A stretch of 64,000 bases of DNA, taken from contig NZ_RCSU01000010.1 in assembly GCF_003991355.1 (NCBI RefSeq), forward strand, positions 1 to 64,000, in the 5' to 3' direction. The notes under the pieces were generated by a model. That model searched no databases. It had not been told where the DNA came from and saw only the letters and a list, made by a program, of their open reading frames with translations. This document shows, piece by piece, positions 35,901-41,653 of the stretch (position 1 is the stretch's first letter; each line of letters opens with the position of its first letter). This DNA is from Pseudoflavitalea rhizosphaerae (GTDB taxonomy: Bacteria; Bacteroidota; Bacteroidia; Chitinophagales; Chitinophagaceae). A program made the position numbers and the translations under genes.

Positions 35901-36478
35901 TGGCGTATAATGATAAAGGTGAGAAAGTTCCCTGGAGCACTTCCGAAACTCCCAAACTGGAATGGCTCGTTTATTCCGGAAGCACACTGCCTGATGTATT
36001 CGGTTCTTTCATGAACGTGATCAGTTGGAAAAATCTCACACTCACCCCCGTTTTCACCTACCAGTTCGGGGCTGTGATGCGGGCCCCTGTTACCTATGTA
36101 CGCTCAGCCATTCCGGTAATGGAAGATATCGCAACAAGATGGCGCAAAGCAGGGGATGAGAACAGCACCAGCCTTCCAGGCCTCTATTCTACAGCCAACG
36201 AACCTTATCAACGCAGACTGTTCTATGCACAGAATTCCAGCAGGGTGGTAAGCGCCGATTTTATTCGTCTCAGTGTACTGAGCCTGAGTTACAACCTGCC
36301 ACAACGCTGGACAGGCAATATCTTCCGCAATATTCAACTGGCGGCCCAGGGCACCAATGTTTTCCTCTGGAAGAAAAACGGTCTCGGCATCGATCCCGAA
36401 GCCATCAGCAGGAACTCAGGCGACCTCAGCCTGCCGGAAGTGAAAACCTGGACCATCCAACTCAAACTGGATTTCTAA
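32906..36478 (+). CDS. SusC/RagA-family TonB-dependent outer membrane receptor
   Basis: This is an outer-membrane barrel of about 1190 aa that imports ligand delivered by its SusD partner. From ATG 32906 (MHLTCKNAGLC) it has a long signal region with the core LLMFFMLAGFLQVSASGISQ. An STN domain follows (about residues 65-140), which contacts FecR, then a carboxypeptidase-like domain (VKDHNGQKLPGVNIQVKGTQ). The plug has the SusC signature (ESITILRDASAASIWGARAS), and a long barrel ends in LPEVKTWTIQLKLDF. ATG 33032 is a possible shorter start. It is regulated by the sigma/FecR pair upstream. The substrate cannot be read from sequence. Confidence 0.93.
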   Translation: MHLTCKNAGLCRHSIQLPGAQQTPGRPADFSPFPRLQQTLRIMRLLMFFMLAGFLQVSASGISQTVTLSMKKAPAEKVFRSIEQQTGFTFIVFKKDLEKMPSVTIRLENSPLKDALDQCFENSSFTYIIDDKNIIVQARQPISIAFPPLYPTYIIYNGIVKDHNGQKLPGVNIQVKGTQTGTVTSIEGAFSIDANPGNTLVISAIGYETVEYKLDKNETAITIVMKIKTNIMDTSVVTVVNTGYQSFNRDRATGSFGYIGSVDLDRQIGAIDITQKFLMLPGVQLVNGNPIIRGKSSLNASQSPLLVIDGFASELGYSSINPNDVESITILRDASAASIWGARASNGVIVITTKQAKKGASPPAFSFSSSIQFQEMPDIGALRIANASQLVDVEIEALDKGWYNLNNPENNSGYSRVYEIYRNQKNNLITEEEANRQYNALRNNDAWSQKNLFFRTGLLTNQHLSVSGATSQNRYYISMNYQDNKFTSRQSEYKRMNLLVKNSYQIIPQLRFDADLNIAYQKGMNNGLSTYEFVRQRRYEMFLDENGNYVPAYEPYRSIQRNQELIDKGYLDWNKNLKRDFDNSDKTWSYFAPRINFSLAWNATRSLSLETKFQYERTENRNDDYQNLEVYNTRNLVNQFTIIGPDNKPVHQLPRGPIFYQNSSSLQAVNWRNQLKFDKEWNGSQHRVNAIAGTEITRVKSLERKDRFHNYDKQRLTYSQIDANKLAGGVTGWNGQNTTYAPLFQPVMEKENRQFSMYANGAYTYDDRIIFSASGRIDKSNLFGAATNDKATPLYSFGLAWNLSKEKFFHATFVNNLKLRATTGLNGNIDKSTSKVLVGIPRTNNYSTGEDYLEIEFPENARLRWESTRSTNFGVDASLFNNRLELSADYYIKKSYDLLGFVQADPSVGFERVYKNTAEVSNKGIDIRISGEILPKGDIRWTSTLNLSVNKNKVTKVYVPTPSMTNYLTGGKSREIEGKPIDYFYSYNWAGLNENGEPMAYNDKGEKVPWSTSETPKLEWLVYSGSTLPDVFGSFMNVISWKNLTLTPVFTYQFGAVMRAPVTYVRSAIPVMEDIATRWRKAGDENSTSLPGLYSTANEPYQRRLFYAQNSSRVVSADFIRLSVLSLSYNLPQRWTGNIFRNIQLAAQGTNVFLWKKNGLGIDPEAISRNSGDLSLPEVKTWTIQLKLDF

Positions 36479-36507
36479 TTTTTTGGTGAAGCCTAAACTG
36501 TTCCAAA

Positions 36508-37911
36508 ATGAAAAAAATACTCAGCATATTGATGGCAGGCATTTTGTTCGCAGGCTGCGACAAATACATCGACATCAACGAAAAGGGAAAAGTAATCCCC
36601 ACTACCATCGACGACTATTACGATATCTTGTGCGATTACAGCAACTTAATTGTCAGCACCACCAATGCCTTCATGGCCAGTGACGACATCAAAGTGTACA
36701 AAGACGAAGTGAACCGCATCTTCTTTGGCGCCGATATGTTCACCAACGCCTATCTCTGGAAGGACTTCATTTTTGTGAATGATGAAGACAATGACCAGGA
36801 CTGGAATAGCCTCTACAAAACCATTTACAAATCCAATGTGGTGCTGGATAAGATCGATAACGCCGCAGGTTCCAATGAAACACTTCGCAAGAAAGCAAAA
36901 GGAGAAGCACTGGCACAAAGAGCCTATTCCTATTTCATGCTGGTGAACCTCTATGCACCGCATTACAACCCCGCTACCTATGAAAAAGATATGGGCGTTC
37001 CCCTATACCTCGAAGCAGATATCAATGACGCCAAACCACGTGCAACCGTAAAAGCAGTATACGATCAGATAGAGAAGGATCTCACAGACGCAATCCCACT
37101 GCTGCCGCCAACACCCGAATTCAATTACCATCCCAGCCAGGCCGGCGTAAACGGATTGCTCGCCAAAGTATACCTCTACCAGGGAAAATATGAACTGGCA
37201 AAACAAAAAGCACAGGCCGCCCTGGATGTATACAGCTTCCTGTACGACCTCAAAGACATGGACTTCATTCCAGGCCTGCCGAAATACCTCGGTGTGGCCG
37301 GCGCTCCCAACCGCGCCATCGATAACCGGGAAGGGCTCTGGCACAAACAAGCGCATAACACTTTCGTATACATGATTGGCGTATACATGTCTGATGAACA
37401 CCGCGCACTCTACGATGAAAAAGACCGCAGGCTCTACCTCACCGTGATTGAAGAAGGCATGTTCGGCAACAACCAGCATGGGCCCAATATCTGGCCCAAA
37501 GAGAAATATTTTAAAACCGGCGTATATACGCCAGAGTTATATCTCATCCGGGCAGAATGCAATGCCAGGCTGAATGAACCCGGTCTCGCCATCGACGACC
37601 TCAATACCCTCCGTGCAAAAAGGTTCCTGCCTGCCGACTTTGTGGCTATCAACCGGAACCAGACCGATCTGCAGGCACTGGAACTGGTGCTCAAAGAACG
37701 CAGGATGGAACTGTTTGCAGAAGGGTGGAGATGGTTCGATCTCAAACGTCTCAATCTCGATCCCAGGTTCAGAAAAGACATCTCCAGGGATTGGGGCGGA
37801 GAAACCGTTACACTTGAACCGGACGACAAGAATTATATTTTCCCGATCCCCAAAAAAGTGATGATCCTCAACACACTCATGGAACAAAATCCGAGAGACA
37901 ACAGACAATAA
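36508..37911 (+). CDS. SusD/RagB-family nutrient-binding lipoprotein
   Basis: This 467-aa surface lipoprotein partners the SusC barrel. The signal peptide MKKILSILMAGILFAGC ends in the lipidated Cys17. The SusD fold shows KAKGEALAQRAYSYFMLVNLYA, the TPR-like helices with VNGLLAKVYLYQGKYELAKQ, and the conserved C-terminal LYLIRAECNARL and ERRMELFAEGWRWFDLKRL. The gap after susC is 29 bp. No carbohydrate enzyme genes follow; instead a structured spacer and an ABC transporter unit follow, which hints at a non-glycan ligand. Confidence 0.93.
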   Translation: MKKILSILMAGILFAGCDKYIDINEKGKVIPTTIDDYYDILCDYSNLIVSTTNAFMASDDIKVYKDEVNRIFFGADMFTNAYLWKDFIFVNDEDNDQDWNSLYKTIYKSNVVLDKIDNAAGSNETLRKKAKGEALAQRAYSYFMLVNLYAPHYNPATYEKDMGVPLYLEADINDAKPRATVKAVYDQIEKDLTDAIPLLPPTPEFNYHPSQAGVNGLLAKVYLYQGKYELAKQKAQAALDVYSFLYDLKDMDFIPGLPKYLGVAGAPNRAIDNREGLWHKQAHNTFVYMIGVYMSDEHRALYDEKDRRLYLTVIEEGMFGNNQHGPNIWPKEKYFKTGVYTPELYLIRAECNARLNEPGLAIDDLNTLRAKRFLPADFVAINRNQTDLQALELVLKERRMELFAEGWRWFDLKRLNLDPRFRKDISRDWGGETVTLEPDDKNYIFPIPKKVMILNTLMEQNPRDNRQ

Positions 37912-37926
37912 CCACTGACCCCAAAA

Positions 37927-37990
37927 GTGCGGAACGCAGGGACCGGTGCTATCCCGTTTGAAGCACCGGCCACCCTGCGGCTGTCCGCAC
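37927..37990 (+). other. Long interrupted hairpin between susD and the ABC genes
   Basis: Three stacked stems fill this spacer: GTGCGGA / TCCGCAC outermost, CGCAGGG / CCCTGCG in the middle and CCGGTGCT / AGCACCGG innermost, with small internal loops. There is no T run, so it may cap the susCD message or set the level of the downstream genes rather than terminate. Confidence 0.65.
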
Positions 37991-38042
37991 CATGCCTGGT
38001 CGGTTCATTAAAAAATGGGCACAGCCCTTATCAAGTATCGTT

Positions 38043-38930
38043 ATGGAGAATATCGTAGAATGTAGAAACCTTACCCATTACTATGGGAAAAAGCTGGTGT
38101 ACGAAAACCTCAGCTTCAATATCCGGAGGGGCAGCATCCTCGGATTATTAGGAAAGAATGGTGCCGGCAAAACCACCACCATCAATATCATCAATGGCTT
38201 CCTCACACCCAGGAGCGGGGAATGTATCATCCTCGGTGAGAACTCGCGCAACCTCTCTCCCGCCGTGAAAGCGAAGATCGGCTTCCTCATTGAAGGACAT
38301 ATCCAGTATGCTTTCATGAATATCCACCAGATCGAAAAATTCTATTCCGGTTTCTATCCCAACTGGAAACGTGAAGCCTATTTTGAACTGATGGCCAAAC
38401 TGAAAGTGACGCCCAAACAAAAGATCAGCACCATGAGCTGCGGGCAACGCTCACAGGTGGCGCTGGGCCTCATTTTGGCGCAGGACCCCGACTTGCTGGT
38501 GCTGGACGATTTCACGCTCGGCCTCGATCCCGGCTACCGCCGTCTCTTCGTGGACTACCTCCGTGAGTATGCGAAAGCAGAGAACAAGACCATCTTCACC
38601 ACTTCCCATATCATCCAGGATATGGAAAGACTGATAGATGATGTGATGATCATGGACTATAACCGGGTGCTTGCCTACATGCCGCTCAGCCAGTTCATGG
38701 GCACTTTCCGCCAGTTCAATTTCGACACTACCGCCACAGAGATCGTTTTCGAAAAAAATGGACCGGTCGTAAATCACGAAAGAGTAAAAAATACTATAGA
38801 GCTCTATACCTATGCACAGCAGGATGAAGTGAGCGCCTATCTGGATGCCCGTGGCATTCCCTTTACCAATCTCCGTGCTGTTGACATGAGCCTGGAAGAC
38901 GCATTTATTGGATTAACCGGAAAATATTAA
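38043..38930 (+). CDS. ABC transporter ATP-binding protein
   Basis: This is a 295-aa ATPase of the ABC-2 export type. Walker A is GLLGKNGAGKTTTINII near residue 39, the Q-loop region follows, the signature is MSCGQRSQVALGLILAQ, and Walker B is LLVLDDFTLGLDP. The signature motif MSCGQ departs from canonical LSGGQ. I start it at ATG 38043 (MENIVECRNLTHYY); the frame is open to 37992 inside the hairpin. The C-terminal ~80 residues are an accessory domain. It is 5 bp before the permease gene, so the two form a transporter. Confidence 0.9.
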   Translation: MENIVECRNLTHYYGKKLVYENLSFNIRRGSILGLLGKNGAGKTTTINIINGFLTPRSGECIILGENSRNLSPAVKAKIGFLIEGHIQYAFMNIHQIEKFYSGFYPNWKREAYFELMAKLKVTPKQKISTMSCGQRSQVALGLILAQDPDLLVLDDFTLGLDPGYRRLFVDYLREYAKAENKTIFTTSHIIQDMERLIDDVMIMDYNRVLAYMPLSQFMGTFRQFNFDTTATEIVFEKNGPVVNHERVKNTIELYTYAQQDEVSAYLDARGIPFTNLRAVDMSLEDAFIGLTGKY

Positions 38931-38935
38931 TAATC

Positions 38936-39604
38936 ATGTTACCCTCTATTTTTTATAAAGAATGGATCAAGATCGGGAAGATCTCGCTCCTCCTCACTTT
39001 TGTTGGCCTGCTCATCATTGCAGGCATTCATCTCACCGTACGCCATGATCTGCTGATGAAGGATGCAGAGATCTACTGGTCAGAGATCGTGTACCAGAAG
39101 TATGTCTATTTTTCCATTTTCAAATTCCTTCCACTGATCACCGGCCTGCTGATCGGCCTGGCCCAGTTCATTCCGGAAACGGTGGATAAAAGGATCAAGC
39201 TCAGCCTGCATCTCCCTATTAACGAAGAAGAGATCGTATTGAAGATGGTAGGGATCGGCGCCGGCATCCTGCTGCTGATCTTTAGTCTGTTCTTTGCCGT
39301 TATGTATGGCTGGAGCCTGGTATATTTTCCCGTTGAGATCGTGAACAAGACTGCCGTGAGCATATTGCCCTGGTTCTTCTCCGGGCTGTCAGCCTATTTT
39401 CTCGCCAGCTTCGTGATCCTGGAACCGATCTGGAAATACCGCATCCTGTACATGATCACAGGCGGCGCCTTCCTCACTTTGTTTTACAAAAGCAATGTAT
39501 CGGGTTCTTATCAACCCGCCATTCTGCCACTGCTCATCTGCACCCTGATGCTCAGTATTTCATCACTGTTTTCTATTTACCGATTCAGAAAAGGAGAAAT
39601 GTAA
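38936..39604 (+). CDS. ABC-2-type permease-like membrane protein
   Basis: This 222-aa protein has six predicted membrane helices (for example KISLLLTFVGLLIIAGIHL near the start and GILLLIFSLFFAVMYGWSL in the middle). The charged cytoplasmic segment ETVDKRIKLSLHLPINEEEI lies between helices 2 and 3, a pattern of ABC-2 permeases. It sits between the ATPase and the large membrane protein with spacings of 5 bp and 1 bp. The transported substrate is unknown. Confidence 0.75.
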   Translation: MLPSIFYKEWIKIGKISLLLTFVGLLIIAGIHLTVRHDLLMKDAEIYWSEIVYQKYVYFSIFKFLPLITGLLIGLAQFIPETVDKRIKLSLHLPINEEEIVLKMVGIGAGILLLIFSLFFAVMYGWSLVYFPVEIVNKTAVSILPWFFSGLSAYFLASFVILEPIWKYRILYMITGGAFLTLFYKSNVSGSYQPAILPLLICTLMLSISSLFSIYRFRKGEM

Positions 39605-39605
39605 T

Positions 39606-40841
39606 ATGATACCCAAAATTAGTCGTTACCTGCTGGTGGTGCTCGCGGTGATCACATTCGCGTATGTACTGCCTTCCATTTACAATGTGCTGTTCGATAC
39701 CCGCATCAATGCGCCCTATATCACCTACAGCACCACACACAAAGAATATTTTGCCGCACTCTGGCAGGACGGGAAACCCGTTTTCACAGACCGGCACGGT
39801 AAAACCTATACCCAGCAACAATTCATGGAGAATACACCCATCGAGAACTATGCATACCATCTTTCGAAAGGTACATACCTCGACAGTTTCGCCGGTATGC
39901 GTCTCGATCCGCGGCAATTACAGCGCGAGAGTTTTTTCAGCTGGCTGGAATTATCACAACTCAACACGCCTGTGTATGGCATCTATCCGCTCTTTGAATC
40001 GCAGCCTGAATTCGGTCTGAGCTTCTCCAGGGATTATTTCCGTATCGGCAAAAGGATCGAATTCATCGATGCAAAGACCAATAAGCTGAATGAAGCCAAA
40101 AGCCGGAAGTTCAATGAAGTGTTGCAGAAAGAAGGATTCAGCTATCCTGCAAAGCTGGCTGCCGGCCTGCCTACCCTGATGAAGAAAAGGGACGAAGGCT
40201 GGTTCATCGTAGATAACAAGGACCAATTATTCCACCTGAAGATGATCAAAGGCGAGCCCTGGCTCAAAAAGATTCAAACGCCTGCCGGTATGCAATTCAG
40301 GTATATCGTCTGCAACGATTTTGATGCCGATGAATTCTACGCCATCATCATCACGCCCGATTCCAAAATTTATGTACTGAACAAAAAAGATTACAGCACC
40401 ACAGAATTACCCGTGGAAGGATACGATGCCAACAAAACCAGCGCCATCATCAGCGGTAACCTGTTCAACAAAACAGTGATAGCCAGGTCAGAAAAAGGCG
40501 TGCAGCTCACTACCATGGACAGGGATTACAAAGTGATAGATAAATATTTCTATCCCCTTCCCCAGAAATCGGAAATGGCCATTGGCAAAGTGGCCAGCGC
40601 CCTCTTTCCATTCCAGCTGCAACTCAGTTCACCTGACAATGAGTTTATCAGCTTCCACCTGACAGATAGCAATAACTGGAGCTGGCTGGCGCTGAACCTT
40701 GCACTGGTTATTATAACAGTCATACTCATGCGCAGGGAAGGGAAAACCCTGGAAAGAAGTATCCCGGACCTGGTGATTGTTGCACTGACCGGCATCTTTG
40801 GTTTCCTGGCTGTGCATATCATTCCCAACAAACAGTATTAA
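39606..40841 (+). CDS. DUF4857-like membrane-anchored protein
   Basis: This 411-aa protein has a membrane helix at about residues 6-26 and three at the end (WLALNLALVIITVILM, LVIVALTGIFGFLAVHII). The large middle part faces outside and has a repeated beta-strand look (DEGWFIVDNKDQLFHLKMIKG, DFDADEFYAIIITPDSKIYVL). I recall this arrangement as Bacteroidetes family DUF4857, named from memory. It starts 1 bp after the permease stop, so all three ABC-related proteins are made together. It could be an accessory or binding component of that transporter. Confidence 0.6.
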   Translation: MIPKISRYLLVVLAVITFAYVLPSIYNVLFDTRINAPYITYSTTHKEYFAALWQDGKPVFTDRHGKTYTQQQFMENTPIENYAYHLSKGTYLDSFAGMRLDPRQLQRESFFSWLELSQLNTPVYGIYPLFESQPEFGLSFSRDYFRIGKRIEFIDAKTNKLNEAKSRKFNEVLQKEGFSYPAKLAAGLPTLMKKRDEGWFIVDNKDQLFHLKMIKGEPWLKKIQTPAGMQFRYIVCNDFDADEFYAIIITPDSKIYVLNKKDYSTTELPVEGYDANKTSAIISGNLFNKTVIARSEKGVQLTTMDRDYKVIDKYFYPLPQKSEMAIGKVASALFPFQLQLSSPDNEFISFHLTDSNNWSWLALNLALVIITVILMRREGKTLERSIPDLVIVALTGIFGFLAVHIIPNKQY

Positions 40842-40848
40842 TTACTCA

Positions 40849-40968
40849 GGGTGTGGCAGTCGCTCGCCTCCGGCGAGTGACTTTTATTCCGTCGCCTCCG
40901 GCGACACAGTGTTCGCCGGAGGCGAACAAATACAGGTCACTCGCCGGAGGCGAGCGACTGCCACACCC
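40849..40968. repeat. REP/BIME-like palindromic repeat, copy F
   Basis: The outer arms run from GGGTGTGGCAGTCGCTCG to CGAGCGACTGCCACACCC. The inner arms are GTCGCCTCCGGCGAC and GTTCGCCGGAGGCGAAC. The outermost GGGTGTGGCAG differs from copies C and E, with matching change in the opposite arm. It is 8 bp past the stop of the DUF4857-like gene, between convergent transcripts. Confidence 0.92.
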
Positions 40969-40972
40969 CAAT

Positions 40973-41006
40973 AAAAAAAGAGCCATCGCTGAGATGATGG
41001 CTCTTT
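40973..41006 (-). terminator. Rho-independent terminator of the small HTH-like gene
   Basis: The minus-strand stem AAAGAGCCATC / GATGGCTCTTT (11 bp, 8-nt loop) is followed by seven T. It ends the transcript of the 93-aa gene that stops at 41071. The plus-strand side has a short T run as well, so it may also help stop read-through from the other side. Confidence 0.85.
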
Positions 41007-41070
41007 GAAAATGATTCAGTGTTGAATGGATAAGGCTAATGCAACATGCGTTTATCTCAAGAAGAGCGGA

Positions 41071-41352
41071 TTATGTTTTACCGGTTTTGCTTTTCTTTTG
41101 TTCCATGTACTGGCTGAATGCCAGATCAAGGATAACCTTCTCATCCAATGAAAACAACTTGCTCAGCATAAACAATTCCTGCAGGGTGAATTTTTCAATA
41201 TGGTTCATCAGTGTAGTGAACCTCACGTTCTGTGTTCCCATATCGGCTGCAACAATGCTCTTGGGAATGATCGTGAACAATTGATTGAAAGTGCTGATAT
41301 CACCCTGTTCAACCATTCTTTTTGCGGCAATATATCTTGGATCGTCAACCAT
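41071..41352 (-). CDS. Small HTH-like protein, possible regulator
   Basis: This 93-aa soluble protein is all-helical. The middle (FNQLFTIIPKSIVAADMG, QNVRFTTLMNHIEKFTLQEL, FMLSKLFSLDEKVILDL) has the helix pattern of compact Xre/Cro-like DNA-binding proteins seen in Bacteroidetes, with PKSIVAADMG as helix 2 and RFTTLMNHIE as the recognition helix. I use ATG 41352; a TTG at 41358 would add two residues. It is divergent from the dnaE2-like gene across a 301-bp spacer that contains two matched palindromes, so it may be the repressor that binds them. That is inference. Confidence 0.6.
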   Translation of the reverse strand: MVDDPRYIAAKRMVEQGDISTFNQLFTIIPKSIVAADMGTQNVRFTTLMNHIEKFTLQELFMLSKLFSLDEKVILDLAFSQYMEQKKSKTGKT

Positions 41353-41577
41353 AGTCAAATTTCATTTGAATGTTACTATTGCGCGTTATGATGGTCAGCT
41401 TTTTTTAGTAGTTATTATACTTTTTTTCTACCCTCTATTCCACTTTTATTGCATGCAGATTATACTTATCTTTCTTTTCCAGTAAAATTTGATATTCTCA
41501 AACCTCACTACCCATCTGCATTTCAAAGCCTAATTTCCACTTTTCTTAAAAATCACCTGCGCTCTTTCGCAACAAAA

Positions 41578-41596
41578 ATACTAATTTCTTTAGTAT
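41578..41596. promoter_or_regulatory. Operator-like palindrome 1 upstream of dnaE2
   Basis: The sequence ATACTAA-TTTCT-TTAGTAT is a perfect 7-bp inverted repeat around a 5-bp centre. Its core CTAA-N5-TTAG recurs in the second palindrome exactly 24 bp downstream, about two and a quarter helical turns. Confidence 0.7.
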
Positions 41597-41603
41597 TCAT
41601 CAT

Positions 41604-41618
41604 GCTAAAATTATTAGC
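41604..41618. promoter_or_regulatory. Operator-like palindrome 2 upstream of dnaE2
   Basis: The sequence GCTAA-AATTA-TTAGC has the same CTAA-N5-TTAG core as palindrome 1 with a different centre. It covers the place where the -33 element of the promoter at 41627-41634 would lie, as a repressor site should. Confidence 0.7.
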
Positions 41619-41626
41619 AGATGTTG

Positions 41627-41634
41627 TAGGTTTG
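41627..41634 (+). promoter_or_regulatory. -7 promoter box of the dnaE2-dinB unit
   Basis: TAGGTTTG is a full match to TAnnTTTG and lies 19 nt before the ATG at 41654. The palindromes at 41578-41618 sit just upstream, so binding there would block initiation. Confidence 0.6.
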
Positions 41635-41653
41635 AAAAAGAAAATCGCCACGG

